Below are positions 27,826 to 41,295 of a stretch of DNA of 64,000 bases, in pieces. Position numbers and translations under genes: made by a program. The notes under the pieces are model-generated. The model was given only the letters and a program-made list of their open reading frames with translations. It made no database searches and was not told the origin of the DNA. How positions within the stretch are numbered: the stretch's first letter is position 1; every line of letters begins with the position of its first letter. This DNA is from an uncultured Blautia sp. (GTDB lineage: Bacteria; Bacillota; Clostridia; Lachnospirales; Lachnospiraceae): positions 1 to 64,000 of the forward strand of contig UQJE01000002.1 in assembly GCA_900541345.1 (NCBI GenBank). The letters run 5' to 3'.

Positions 27826-29532
27826 TCATATCGTTCGGAATCGTTCATATCTTTCTTCCAGAAGCGCTTCTGTTTCACAGTTCCTATATTTTATAAAAAA
27901 TCCTTCTATTCCTTCGCAAATTCTTTCACATACCAAATACATATTTTCCCGGGTAAGCGGTTCTTCCTCTTTTATCACATGCTCTACAATTCCCAATTTT
28001 TTCAGGTCTTTTGCAGTAAGCTTCATAACGGAGGCAGCCTCTTTAGCCTTTTTGCTGTCCTTCCATATGATAGAAGCAAAACCTTCCGGAGAAAGGATGG
28101 AATACACGGAATTTTCCATCATCCACACCTCATCTGCCACAGCAAAAGCAAGCGCCCCGCCGCTTCCTCCCTCTCCGATCACTACAGAAAGTATCGGAAC
28201 TTTCAGCCCTGACATTTCATATAAGTTTCTGGCGATAGCCTCACCCTGTCCACGCTCTTCCGCTTCCAGCCCGCAGAATGCCCCAGGCGTATCCACAAAA
28301 CAGATAACCGGACGATGAAACTTTTCTGCCTGCTTCATAAGACGAAGAGATTTCCGGTATCCTTCCGGAGAAACCATACCAAAGTTTCTGGAAATGCTGT
28401 CCTTTGTATTTTTTCCTTTTTCCTGTACAAGAACCGTTACCGGAACTCCGTGAAAAGACGCAATCCCTCCCACAACAGAAGGATCGTCTCTGAAGTACCG
28501 GTCTCCATGAAACTCCGTAAAATCCTCAAAAAGGTTTTCAATATAATCCGTTCCTGTAGGCCGCGCTTTATCTCTTGCGAGCAAAACATGCTCCCAGGCA
28601 TCTTTTTTCTCCAGATTCTCCTCCCCTTCAAAAGCCTTATCATATGCTTTTTTCCAGAAAAAATCCCCTGTTCCAACGGCCGCTTTTTCTGTTTTTTCCA
28701 TGTGGAGCTTTAAAATTTTCCCAAGAAACTCTCTCTGATTTTCTCTCTCCACAATTTTATCTATAAAACCATGTTCCAGAAGAAATTCTGCTCTCTGAAA
28801 ACCTTTTGGAAGCTTCTGGCCTATTGTCTGCTCGATTACTCTTGGCCCTGCAAATCCTATTAAAGCATTCGGCTCTGCCAGAATAATATCTCCCAGCATT
28901 GCAAAACTTGCAGTCACACCTCCTGTTGTAGGATCTGTCAGAACAGAAATGTATAAAAGACCGGCATCGCTGTGACGTTTCAGCGCCGCAGATGTTTTTG
29001 CCATCTGCATAAGGGATACCATTCCCTCCTGCATTCTGGCTCCGCCCGAGCAGGCAAAAATAATCACAGGAAGGCGCATTTTTGTTGCCCGCTCCACAGC
29101 TCTTGTGATTTTTTCTCCCACTGCCTCGCCCATGCTGGCCATTAAAAATCTTCCGTCACATACAGCAATTACTGATGGATTCCCTTGAATTTCTCCATAT
29201 CCAGTCACAACTGCTTCTTTTAAACCTGTTTTTTCCTGAAGGCTGCGTATTTTATCTTCATATCCTTTATAATGAAGGGGATTCTGTATTTCCATATCTG
29301 TATCCCACTCCTCAAACGAACCGGGATCTACATGCATTTCCACTCTTCTGTACGCATGGATACGAAAATAATTTCCACAGTGTGGGCAGATATATCTGTT
29401 CTTTTTTACCTCTTCCACAAATACGGCCGACTTACAGGCATTGCATTTTTTTACAAGCCCCTCCGGAACTTCCGGCCTTTTTTCTGCCGTCTCTTCCCCT
29501 GATTTACGTCTTAATATATGCTTAAATTTCAT
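27826..29532 (-). CDS. accDA: Acetyl-CoA carboxylase carboxyltransferase, fused beta-alpha
   Basis: A 568-residue fusion of AccD and AccA, which together move the carboxyl group from biotin to acetyl-CoA. The N-terminal half has the AccD zinc ribbon C-x2-C-x15-C-x2-C (from residue 30) and [12 protein letters not shown] near 160; the C-terminal half from about residue 300 is AccA, with [11 protein letters not shown] and [10 protein letters not shown]. In most bacteria these are two genes; fused forms occur in some clostridia and other lineages. It overlaps accC by 11 bp. The fusion guarantees equal subunits. Confidence 0.93.
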   Translation of the reverse strand: MKFKHILRRKSGEETAEKRPEVPEGLVKKCNACKSAVFVEEVKKNRYICPHCGNYFRIHAYRRVEMHVDPGSFEEWDTDMEIQNPLHYKGYEDKIRSLQEKTGLKEAVVTGYGEIQGNPSVIAVCDGRFLMASMGEAVGEKITRAVERATKMRLPVIIFACSGGARMQEGMVSLMQMAKTSAALKRHSDAGLLYISVLTDPTTGGVTASFAMLGDIILAEPNALIGFAGPRVIEQTIGQKLPKGFQRAEFLLEHGFIDKIVERENQREFLGKILKLHMEKTEKAAVGTGDFFWKKAYDKAFEGEENLEKKDAWEHVLLARDKARPTGTDYIENLFEDFTEFHGDRYFRDDPSVVGGIASFHGVPVTVLVQEKGKNTKDSISRNFGMVSPEGYRKSLRLMKQAEKFHRPVICFVDTPGAFCGLEAEERGQGEAIARNLYEMSGLKVPILSVVIGEGGSGGALAFAVADEVWMMENSVYSILSPEGFASIIWKDSKKAKEAASVMKLTAKDLKKLGIVEHVIKEEEPLTRENMYLVCERICEGIEGFFIKYRNCETEALLEERYERFRTI

Positions 29533-30886
29533 TTATATTTACTCCCCCTATCACATGGGTATTGAGAAATTCAATGTTAAAATCTCCGCTCTGATAATCC
29601 GGGTGATGCAAAATTTCAAACTGGTAATCCACATTTGTATCAATACCTTCAATCCATACCTCACCCAGAGCGCTTATCATTTTGGCAATAGCTTCCTGTC
29701 TGTCTTTTCCGTGTACAATAAGCTTGGCAAGCATGGAGTCGTAATAAGGAGAAACTATACAGCCCGGGTAAATATCCGTGTCTACTCTGATCCCCTGGCC
29801 TCCCGGCAGATGAAGCTCTGAAATTTTTCCAGGAGAAGGACGAAATCCCATCTTTGGATTCTCCGCATTAATCCTGCATTCAATGGCATGTCCCTGTATT
29901 CTTATATCCTCCTGAGTTACAGAAAGATTTTCTCCTGATGCGATTTTTATCTGTTCTTTTATTAAATCAAGACCTGTTACACATTCTGTTACCGGGTGTT
30001 CCACCTGGATTCTTGTGTTCATTTCCATAAAATAAAAGCTGCCATTTTTCTCCAAAAGAAACTCGATTGTGCCTGCATTTTCATAATGTGCCGCTTTTGC
30101 AGCTCTCACAGCAGCCTCTCCCATTTTCTCCCTAAGCTCTTTCGGAACAGCCGGAGACGGAGATTCTTCTATCATTTTCTGATGGTTTCTCTGTACAGAA
30201 CAGTCCCTCTCTCCAAGGTGGACTACGTTACCTTCTTTATCTGCCAAAATCTGAAATTCAATATGGCGGGGATTCTCTACAAAATGTTCAATATACATGG
30301 TTCCGTCACCAAAAGAGGCAATTGCTTCTTTCTGTGCTGTCTGAAAAGCTCTTAGAAATTCCTCTGAAGAAAAAGCGGTACGCATTCCCTTTCCGCCGCC
30401 TCCGAGAGCCGCTTTTATCATAACAGGATAGCCGATTTCCTCCGCAAATTTCTTGCCTGTTTTCCCGTCGTAGACAGAAGTTTCTGTACCTGGAATAACA
30501 GGAACAGATGCTTTTATCATGGTATTTCTTGCCTCCTGTTTATTTCCCATACTACGAATAACAGAAGACGGAGGCCCTACAAAAGTAATGCCGCATTTTT
30601 CACAACACTCTGCAAAGGCTGCGTTTTCCGAAAGAAATCCAAAGCCCGGGTGAATGGCGTCCGCCCCCGTCACAAGAGCGGCGCTTATGATCCTCTCCAT
30701 ATTCAGGTAGCTTTTAGAAGAAGGCGCAGGACCAATACACACAGCCTCATCTGCAAGCTGTACATGAAGACTTTCTTTATCTGCCTCTGAATAAACAGCA
30801 ACGGAGGCAATTCCCATTTCTCTGCAGGCGCGGATTACACGCACTGCAATTTCTCCCCTGTTTGCAATTAATAACTTTCTGATCAT
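29522..30886 (-). CDS. accC: Biotin carboxylase subunit of acetyl-CoA carboxylase
   Basis: A 454-residue ATP-grasp enzyme that carboxylates biotin on AccB. Start [20 protein letters not shown], the glycine-rich ATP loop [14 protein letters not shown] near 160, and the catalytic block [14 protein letters not shown] near 285 are visible. Eleven-base overlap with accDA and 10-bp gap after fabZ place it firmly in the fab operon. Confidence 0.96.
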   Translation of the reverse strand: MIRKLLIANRGEIAVRVIRACREMGIASVAVYSEADKESLHVQLADEAVCIGPAPSSKSYLNMERIISAALVTGADAIHPGFGFLSENAAFAECCEKCGITFVGPPSSVIRSMGNKQEARNTMIKASVPVIPGTETSVYDGKTGKKFAEEIGYPVMIKAALGGGGKGMRTAFSSEEFLRAFQTAQKEAIASFGDGTMYIEHFVENPRHIEFQILADKEGNVVHLGERDCSVQRNHQKMIEESPSPAVPKELREKMGEAAVRAAKAAHYENAGTIEFLLEKNGSFYFMEMNTRIQVEHPVTECVTGLDLIKEQIKIASGENLSVTQEDIRIQGHAIECRINAENPKMGFRPSPGKISELHLPGGQGIRVDTDIYPGCIVSPYYDSMLAKLIVHGKDRQEAIAKMISALGEVWIEGIDTNVDYQFEILHHPDYQSGDFNIEFLNTHVIGGVNINEI

Positions 30887-30896
30887 AAGAACCCTT

Positions 30897-31325
30897 TCAC
30901 CCTATCATAAATGTAAGCTCTGCCTTTGCCGCTATCTTTCCATCAACTGTGGCAATCGCCTCTCCCACTCCTACAGGACCTTTCTGACGTATAATTCTCG
31001 TCTCAAGGCGAAGCTTGTCTCCAGGGACTACTTTATGCTTAAAACGGCACTTATCGATGCCTCCAAAGTATGCTACTTTTCCTTTATTTTCTTCTTTGGA
31101 AAGAATCGCAACCGCTCCAGCCTGAGCAAGCGCTTCTATGATAAGAACCCCCGGCATTACCGGTTCCTGAGGAAAATGACCTTTAAAAAAATCTTCCCGA
31201 AAAGTAACACACTTATAGCCTACAGCAAACTCTCCCGGCTCATAATCCTCAATGTAATCAATGAGAAGAAAAGGATGGCGATGCGGTATGATTGCTTCGA
31301 TTTCTTTTATATTCAAATGCTTCAT
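30897..31325 (-). CDS. fabZ: 3-hydroxyacyl-ACP dehydratase
   Basis: A 142-residue hot-dog fold dehydratase. The catalytic histidine is in [11 protein letters not shown] (residue 18 region), the catalytic glutamate in [13 protein letters not shown], and [11 protein letters not shown] is conserved. It dehydrates hydroxyacyl-ACP to trans-2-enoyl-ACP for FabK. GTGGAGG precedes the ATG. Confidence 0.95.
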   Translation of the reverse strand: MKHLNIKEIEAIIPHRHPFLLIDYIEDYEPGEFAVGYKCVTFREDFFKGHFPQEPVMPGVLIIEALAQAGAVAILSKEENKGKVAYFGGIDKCRFKHKVVPGDKLRLETRIIRQKGPVGVGEAIATVDGKIAAKAELTFMIG

Positions 31326-31351
31326 TTTTGTTCCTCCACATTTCCTGTTTC

Positions 31352-31759
31352 TTATATTACACGGAATAAAGGCTGTCCATATTCTACCGGTTCTCCGTTT
31401 TTCACATAAACCTCTGCGATTTCTCCGGAAAACTCGCTTTCAATTTCATTCATCAGCTTCATGGCTTCTACAATGGCAAGAATCTGACCTTTTTCCACTT
31501 TACTTCCCACCTGTACAAAAGGCGCTTCTTCCTCTCCCGGTGCTGCATAAAAAGTTCCTACAAGGGGCGCTTTTACTATATTTCCTCCAGCTTCTTTTTC
31601 CTGAAGCGGTATTTCTTTTCTTTCCACAGGAGCAGAGACAACCTGCACCTCTTTTCCACATTCCATGGATATTTTTATATTTCCTTCCTCATACTGAAAG
31701 GCAGATAAATTAGAATCTGATACCTGATGAATCAATTTTAAAAGATGGTCAAGCTCCAT
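31352..31759 (-). CDS. accB: Biotin carboxyl carrier protein
   Basis: A 135-residue AccB. The C-terminal biotinyl domain has the modified lysine in [10 protein letters not shown] near residue 100, with a Pro/Ala-poor linker ([14 protein letters not shown]) joining it to an N-terminal helix. Substrate of BirA encoded at 15757. Confidence 0.95.
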   Translation of the reverse strand: MELDHLLKLIHQVSDSNLSAFQYEEGNIKISMECGKEVQVVSAPVERKEIPLQEKEAGGNIVKAPLVGTFYAAPGEEEAPFVQVGSKVEKGQILAIVEAMKLMNEIESEFSGEIAEVYVKNGEPVEYGQPLFRVI

Positions 31760-31771
31760 TTCTGCTCCTCC

Positions 31772-33010
31772 TTAATCCTGAAATCTTTTTACAAGAAGCG
31801 TGCCGTTATGTCCACCAAATCCAAGGGAATTGCTCATTGCCACATTTACGGGAACAGATGCAGAAGAACCTATCATATAGTTTAAATCCAGTTCCTCCTC
31901 GCATTCCTCTGTACCCATTGTCTGATGAACAAAACCGTCGAGAATGGATTTCACACATACAATAAACTCCACTCCTCCGGCTGCTCCAAGAAGATGTCCT
32001 GTCATAGATTTTGTGGAATTAATCTTCACATTTTCGGCAGCATCTCCAAGGGCCAGCTTAATAGCTCTTGTCTCAAATAAATCATTATGATGAGTAGAAG
32101 TTCCGTGGGCGTTAATATAATCCACTTCCTCCGGTTTTACCCCGGCTTCCTTCATGGCATCTGTCATCGCCCTTGCAGCTCCGCTTCCATCTTCCGCAGG
32201 AGAAGTAATATGAAAAGCGTCTGCTGATGCGCCGTATCCAGCTACTTCTGCAAGAATCTTTGCGCCTCTTTTCTTTGCATGGGACAGCTCTTCCAGAACT
32301 ACGATTCCGGCTCCTTCCCCCATAACAAACCCGCTTCTTTCTTTATCAAAAGGAATGGAAGCGCGAAGAGGATCTGTACTTGCAGTAAGAGCAGTAAGCC
32401 CTGTAAATCCAGCTACTGCTACAGGACAGATTGCCGCTTCTGTTCCTCCAGCGATCATCACATCTGCATCCCCATACTGTATCGCACGAAAGGCATCTCC
32501 AATACAATGCGTTCCTGTGGCACAGGCTGTCACCACACTGGTACACTTTCCTCTCGCTCCCACAGCAATGGAAACATTTCCTGCCGCCATATTTGAAATC
32601 ATCTTCGGTACCATAAGAGGGTCTGTTCTTGACGGACCTTTTTCTTTTATTTTTTCCAGAGCCGTTTCCACTGTCTGGAGACTTCCGATTCCTGAACCTA
32701 CCGATACTCCCACGCGGAAGGAATCCTCTTTTTCCATATCAAGCTCTGCATTTCTTACTGCCTCAAGAGCCGCTGCAACTGCATACTGGGAAAACAGTTC
32801 CATTCGCCTGGCAGCCTTAAAGTCCATATATTCTTTTGGAGAAAAATTTTTCACCTCTGCAGCCAGCTTCACCTTATAATCTGTTGTGTCAAACCGGGTA
32901 ATTTCCCCAATTCCCACTTTTCCTGCCTTAATCCCTTCCCAGAATTCTTCTACATTATTTCCAATAGGCGTAACTGCTCCAAGACCAGTTACCACAACTC
33001 TTCTTTTCAT
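31772..33010 (-). CDS. fabF: 3-oxoacyl-ACP synthase II
   Basis: A 412-residue condensing enzyme elongating acyl-ACP with malonyl-ACP. Catalytic Cys in VTACATGTHCIGDAF near 163, His in NAHGTSTHHND near 303, His in KSMTGHLLGAAGG near 340. AGGAGG before the ATG. No fabB homologue is seen in the operon. Confidence 0.96.
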   Translation of the reverse strand: MKRRVVVTGLGAVTPIGNNVEEFWEGIKAGKVGIGEITRFDTTDYKVKLAAEVKNFSPKEYMDFKAARRMELFSQYAVAAALEAVRNAELDMEKEDSFRVGVSVGSGIGSLQTVETALEKIKEKGPSRTDPLMVPKMISNMAAGNVSIAVGARGKCTSVVTACATGTHCIGDAFRAIQYGDADVMIAGGTEAAICPVAVAGFTGLTALTASTDPLRASIPFDKERSGFVMGEGAGIVVLEELSHAKKRGAKILAEVAGYGASADAFHITSPAEDGSGAARAMTDAMKEAGVKPEEVDYINAHGTSTHHNDLFETRAIKLALGDAAENVKINSTKSMTGHLLGAAGGVEFIVCVKSILDGFVHQTMGTEECEEELDLNYMIGSSASVPVNVAMSNSLGFGGHNGTLLVKRFQD

Positions 33011-33023
33011 TGATTTCCTCCTG

Positions 33024-33764
33024 TCACATTGCCATTCCGCCGTCTACACAGAGAACCTGACCGGTAATATAGCCGGCTCCCTCCGACGCGAGAAAAGAAA
33101 CTGCCTTTGCCACATCTTCCGGATTGCCAAATTCTTTCATGGGAATTTCCTCCCTGATGCTGCTTTTTACCTTTTCAGAAAGAGCATCCGTCATATCTGT
33201 GTGGATAAATCCCGGTGCAATAGCGTTTACGGTAATCCCCCTTGATGCCAGTTCCTTTGCCGCAGATTTCGTAAGGCCGATCACTCCCGCTTTTGAAGCT
33301 GCATAATTTGCCTGTCCTGCATTTCCTCTTACTCCCACAACAGATGCCAGGTTGATAATGCGTCCGCTTCTCTGACGAATCATCTGTCTTGCAACGTGGC
33401 GGATTCCATAAAAACAGCCTTTTAAGTTCACATCAATTACTTTAGAAAAATCTTCCTCACTCATTCCCATAAGAAGACCATCTCTCGTAATTCCTGCATT
33501 ATTTACCAAAATATCAATTCTGCCGTATTTTTTAATAATTTCCTTAAAGAAAGCATCTCCGGCAGCAAAATCAGACACATCACACTGGAAGGTACAGGCT
33601 TCTCCTCCGAAAGCTTCAATCTCGCTTTTTACTTCTTCTGCCTTATCCTTTGAACCATTATAATTAATTACAACAATTGAACCTGTTTTTCCAAGCTCAA
33701 CGGCAATGGCTCTTCCGATTCCTCTTGAAGCGCCAGTTACCACTGCAACCTTTTTCTCTGTCAT
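33024..33764 (-). CDS. fabG: 3-oxoacyl-ACP reductase
   Basis: A 246-residue short-chain dehydrogenase. NADPH loop TGASRGIGRAIA (residues 10-21), catalytic Ser in NLASVVG, Tyr-Lys in ANYAASKAG near 152, and C-terminal GQVLCVDGGMAM. Overlaps fabD by 4 bp (ATGA). Confidence 0.96.
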   Translation of the reverse strand: MTEKKVAVVTGASRGIGRAIAVELGKTGSIVVINYNGSKDKAEEVKSEIEAFGGEACTFQCDVSDFAAGDAFFKEIIKKYGRIDILVNNAGITRDGLLMGMSEEDFSKVIDVNLKGCFYGIRHVARQMIRQRSGRIINLASVVGVRGNAGQANYAASKAGVIGLTKSAAKELASRGITVNAIAPGFIHTDMTDALSEKVKSSIREEIPMKEFGNPEDVAKAVSFLASEGAGYITGQVLCVDGGMAM

Positions 33765-34693
33765 ATACTCTGCTCCTTTACTGCCTGAATCACCTTTTCC
33801 ATATCCTCAATGGTCTGGATGCTATAAACGGCAACCTCTTTGTTTATCTTCCGTATAAAGCCGGTAAGTGTTTTTCCCGGACCGATTTCCACGAAAGTAT
33901 CCACTCCTTTGGCAATCATGTTTTCCACACTTTGCTGCCATTTTACAGGAGAAGAAATCTGTCTGGAAAGCAATGGTTTTATCTCACTTTTATCCTGAAT
34001 AAATTCTCCTGTCACATTTGTGACATAAGGAATTCTCAAAGAAGAAAACTCCTGATTTTCAAGAATTTTTTCAAGCTCCTGCCCCGCATCTCTTAACATA
34101 GAACTGTGGAAAGGACCGCTTACATTTAAAGGAAGAACACGCTTTGCACCATTCGCTTTTAGAAGTTCCGCCGCGCGCGCTACTCCTTCTTTTTTTCCTG
34201 TTATTACAATCTGTCCCGGACAGTTATAATTTGCAATTTCCACTCCGTCTAAAGATGCAATATTTTTTTCTATATCTTCAGCCTTCATTCCAAGAACAGC
34301 AGCCATTCCTCCCTTTCCGGCCGGAACTGCATGCTCCATCAAAATTCCTCTTTCCCTTACTGTACAAACTGCACTTTTCAGAGACATTCCTCCTGCCATT
34401 TCTATTGCACAGTATTCGCCAAGACTCAATCCCGCTGCCACATCAGGAATAAGCCCTTTTTCTTTTATTACATGTGCCATGGCAAGACTGGCAGTCACAA
34501 GAGCAGCCTGTGTATATTCCGTAAGATTCAGCTTATCATTTTCCTGGAAACAGAGTGCTTTCATGTCAAGAGAAAGCCAGTCGGAAGCATCATCAAATAT
34601 CTGTTTTGCAGTATCAAAAGTATCGTAAAAATCTTTTCCCATACCTGCTCTTTGTGCACCCTGACCAGGAAATACAAATGCAATTTTACTCAT
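33761..34693 (-). CDS. fabD: Malonyl-CoA:ACP transacylase
   Basis: A 310-residue transacylase. FVFPGQGAQ at the start, nucleophile Ser in AGLSLGEYCA near 89, His in GPFHSSML near 198. The ATG at 34693 is preferred over one two codons upstream because AAAGGAG is then 9 bp away. It overlaps the end of fabK by 8 bp. Confidence 0.95.
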   Translation of the reverse strand: MSKIAFVFPGQGAQRAGMGKDFYDTFDTAKQIFDDASDWLSLDMKALCFQENDKLNLTEYTQAALVTASLAMAHVIKEKGLIPDVAAGLSLGEYCAIEMAGGMSLKSAVCTVRERGILMEHAVPAGKGGMAAVLGMKAEDIEKNIASLDGVEIANYNCPGQIVITGKKEGVARAAELLKANGAKRVLPLNVSGPFHSSMLRDAGQELEKILENQEFSSLRIPYVTNVTGEFIQDKSEIKPLLSRQISSPVKWQQSVENMIAKGVDTFVEIGPGKTLTGFIRKINKEVAVYSIQTIEDMEKVIQAVKEQSI

Positions 34694-35624
34694 AAACATC
34701 TGCTCCTTTTAAAAGTTTTTCGGTTTCTCTCACAAGACCTTCCACTACTTCTTTACATGTGAGTTTCTCTTTTACAAGCCCTGCACTCTGGCCTGCCATA
34801 ACGCTTCCTGTTTTTACATCCCCTTCTACAACAGCCTTTCTCAGACCTCCAAGTGTCAGAAGTTCCAGTTCTTCAAAGGAAGCTCCCTTTTCTTCCATTT
34901 CCAGATATTGTTTTGTCATCTGGTTGCGAAGACTACGCACAGGATGACCTGTACTTCTTCCTGTTACTTTTGTATCAATATCTCTCGCTTTTAAAACAAG
35001 ATTTTTATAATTCTCATGAGCCCAGCATTCTTCTGTGGCGATGAATCGAGTTCCAATCTGTACTCCTTTTGCCCCAAGCATAAACGCAGCTGCCATACCT
35101 CTTCCGTCAGCAATTCCTCCTGCTGCAATGACCGGAATGTTTACGGCGTCCGCCACCTGCGGAACAAGAACCATTGTTGTCGTTTCTCCAATATGTCCTC
35201 CCGCTTCTGTTCCTTCTGCAATCACAGCGTCAGCACCACACCGCTCCATTCTTTTTGCAAGAGCTACAGAAGCAACAACAGGAATCACCTTTATTCCGGC
35301 TTCCTTCCACATTCCCATATACTTTTCGGGATTTCCTGCTCCTGTTGTAACGGCCTTTACTCCTTCTTCCGCAACAACTTTAGCTACTTCATCTGCATAT
35401 GGGCTCATCAACATAATGTTTACGCCAAAAGGTTTCTCTGTTCTCTTTTTTACTTCCCGAATCTGCTCTCTTACCCATTCTGCCGGAGCACTGGCTGCGC
35501 CAATCAGTCCAAATCCTCCTGCCTCTGATACGGCTGCTGCCAGATGATATTCTGCCACCCATGCCATACCGCCCTGGATAATGGGATATTCAATTCCAAG
35601 TAATTCTGTTACTTCTGTTTTCAT
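34686..35624 (-). CDS. fabK: Enoyl-ACP reductase II (FMN-dependent FabK)
   Basis: A 312-residue TIM-barrel flavoprotein: PIIQGGMAWVAEYHLAAAVS at the N-terminus, AEGTEAGGHIGETTTMVLVP near 140, and the FMN phosphate site AAGGIADGRGM and GVQIGTRF. It performs the last reduction of each elongation cycle. FabK is insensitive to triclosan, unlike FabI; no FabI is seen in this window. Between acpP and fabD. Confidence 0.94.
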   Translation of the reverse strand: MKTEVTELLGIEYPIIQGGMAWVAEYHLAAAVSEAGGFGLIGAASAPAEWVREQIREVKKRTEKPFGVNIMLMSPYADEVAKVVAEEGVKAVTTGAGNPEKYMGMWKEAGIKVIPVVASVALAKRMERCGADAVIAEGTEAGGHIGETTTMVLVPQVADAVNIPVIAAGGIADGRGMAAAFMLGAKGVQIGTRFIATEECWAHENYKNLVLKARDIDTKVTGRSTGHPVRSLRNQMTKQYLEMEEKGASFEELELLTLGGLRKAVVEGDVKTGSVMAGQSAGLVKEKLTCKEVVEGLVRETEKLLKGADVYE

Positions 35625-35638
35625 GAGTTTTCCTCCTG

Positions 35639-35869
35639 TTACTGAAGCTTCTGAATGTAGCTTTCTACATCTCCGATAGTCTGAATCTGTTCTAAATCCT
35701 CTGATGGAATCTCTACATTAAACTCTTCCTCAAGCGTCATTACCATCTCAAAAAGGTCTAATGAGTCAGCACCTAAATCTTCTTTAAAAGATGTCTCCGC
35801 TGTCATTGTATCTACATCTGCTCCAAGTGCCTCTGCTGCGATTTCCTTAATTCTTTCTAACATATCCAT
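35639..35869 (-). CDS. acpP: Acyl carrier protein
   Basis: A 76-residue acidic four-helix protein. The phosphopantetheine serine is in GADSLDLFEM (residue 36 region). Carries the growing acyl chain between all Fab enzymes of this operon. Confidence 0.96.
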   Translation of the reverse strand: MDMLERIKEIAAEALGADVDTMTAETSFKEDLGADSLDLFEMVMTLEEEFNVEIPSEDLEQIQTIGDVESYIQKLQ

Positions 35870-35876
35870 TCTCCTT

Positions 35877-36842
35877 TTACCATTTTAATATACTTGCCCC
35901 GTAGGAAAGACCCGCCCCAAATCCGGAAAGAACGATGTTCTCGCCTCGTTTGAAAGCGCCTTTTTTATTTAACTCATCAAGCAAGATCGGGATGCTTGCC
36001 GATGAGGTGTTTCCATATTTTTTCATGTTTACAGGGAACTTTTCCATACTTTCTCCCAGCCTTTTTGCTGCGGAAAGAATAATCCTCTCATTCGCCTGAT
36101 GAAGAATATAAAAAGAAACCTCTTCCTTCTTAATCCCTGCCTTTTCCAGAACTTCTCTCACTGCCTCCGGAACCTTCGTTACCGCAAACTGAAAAACAGC
36201 TTTGCCGTCCATCTGCATATACGTTTCCGGAGCTTTCGGGGAAGCTTCGTATTTCTTCTGATTTCTATCTGTGAGAGTGAGGACTTCTCCTTTTTCCCCG
36301 ATAGAGTGCGTCACCTGTTCATACAGTCCTTCTGCTTCGCCTTTTACTACGACGGCTCCTGCTCCGTCTCCAAAGAGAATGCAGGTTCCTCTGTCCTTCC
36401 AGTTCGTAAGATTAGAAAGGTTCTCCGCTCCTATTACAAGGGCATTTTTATAAATTCCCTGTGCAATATATGCCTGCGCTGTATTAAGCGCAAACAGAAA
36501 ACCGGTACAGGCAGCATTTAAGTCAAAACAGGTGGCATTTGAGGCTCCGATATTTTTCTGTACCTCACAGGCAACTCCCGGCATCACTCTTCCCGGCGAA
36601 ATGGTCGCCACAAGAATCAAATCTATGTCCTGTGCCTTCAACCCGCTGTCCAAAACCGCCTCTTTCGCCGCCTCAGAAGCCAAATATGCCGTCGTCTCCT
36701 CTTCCTCTGCAATATGCCTCTCACAGATTCCTGTCCTCTCCTCAATCCACTGTCCGCTTGTATCCACAAGCTCTTCCAGCTTCTCGTTCGTCCATACAGT
36801 CCTCGGAAGGCAGGAACCCGTTCCGCAAATTCTTCCTATCAT
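35877..36842 (-). CDS. fabH: 3-oxoacyl-ACP synthase III
   Basis: A 321-residue initiating condensing enzyme using acetyl-CoA or branched acyl-CoA. Catalytic Cys in LNAACTGFLFAL near 112, His in YILHQANERI near 250, Asn in YGNTSSASIPI near 280. First gene of the operon. AAAGGCGAG lies before the ATG, about 40 bp from the promoter. Confidence 0.95.
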   Translation of the reverse strand: MIGRICGTGSCLPRTVWTNEKLEELVDTSGQWIEERTGICERHIAEEEETTAYLASEAAKEAVLDSGLKAQDIDLILVATISPGRVMPGVACEVQKNIGASNATCFDLNAACTGFLFALNTAQAYIAQGIYKNALVIGAENLSNLTNWKDRGTCILFGDGAGAVVVKGEAEGLYEQVTHSIGEKGEVLTLTDRNQKKYEASPKAPETYMQMDGKAVFQFAVTKVPEAVREVLEKAGIKKEEVSFYILHQANERIILSAAKRLGESMEKFPVNMKKYGNTSSASIPILLDELNKKGAFKRGENIVLSGFGAGLSYGASILKW

Positions 36843-36869
36843 AATTCTCGCCTTTATTTTTGTTTTAAA

Positions 36870-36913
36870 ATATTTTGACTTTCAAAGTATATCACATTCA
36901 AAATATTTGTCAA
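36870..36913 (-). promoter_or_regulatory. fab operon promoter with overlapping TTTGA-N3-TCAAA dyad
   Basis: On the minus strand TTGACA (36913-36908), 16-bp spacer, TATACT (36891-36886). A 21-bp inverted repeat (36870-36890), perfect over TTTGA-N3-TCAAA (36874-36886) and nearly so in its outer ATA arms, covers the -10 and start site. FabT-type MarR regulators bind similar TTTGA..TCAAA dyads, and a MarR gene ends this operon. Confidence 0.7.
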
Positions 36914-36938
36914 GTGTTATATTAAAAGAATAAAACGA

Positions 36939-36977
36939 AGCCGCCCGGCAGACAGTTTTTCTGTCCACCGGACGGCT
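36939..36977 (-). terminator. Terminator of the beta-galactosidase gene
   Basis: Imperfect 17-bp stem (AGCCGCCCGGCAGACAG on the plus strand against CTGTCCACCGGACGGCT, with a G-T pair and two mismatches) and loop TTTTT, 20 bp after the stop codon on the minus strand, followed by CGTTTTATTC. Confidence 0.7.
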
Positions 36978-36996
36978 CCTTTTATAGTTTTATGTT

Positions 36997-41139
<4,143 letters not shown>

Positions 41140-41175
41140 GCTTCCGTATTGCAAATTTCCACAAAACTGATGTGT

Positions 41176-41184
41176 ATTATAGCA
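41176..41184 (-). promoter_or_regulatory. Extended -10 promoter of the beta-galactosidase gene
   Basis: TGCTATAAT on the minus strand is a perfect extended -10 (TGn plus TATAAT), about 150 bp before the ATG. The -35 region is poor, which suits extended -10 promoters or an activator. Confidence 0.55.
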
Positions 41185-41249
41185 ACACCTTTAGGCAAAG
41201 TACATACGATTTTCTTGGATGAATCTACAAAAATCTTAGATTTTATCAA

Positions 41250-41294
41250 AACGTCTTTGCTGAAAATACACTTGTTTTTTTATGAAAAGACGTT
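41250..41294 (-). terminator. Possible terminator after the acyltransferase gene
   Basis: AACGTCTTT / AAAGACGTT arms (9 bp) with a 27-nt loop directly after the stop at 41296, followed by TTTTGAT on the minus strand. The long loop makes it uncertain. Confidence 0.4.
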
Positions 41295-41295
41295 C

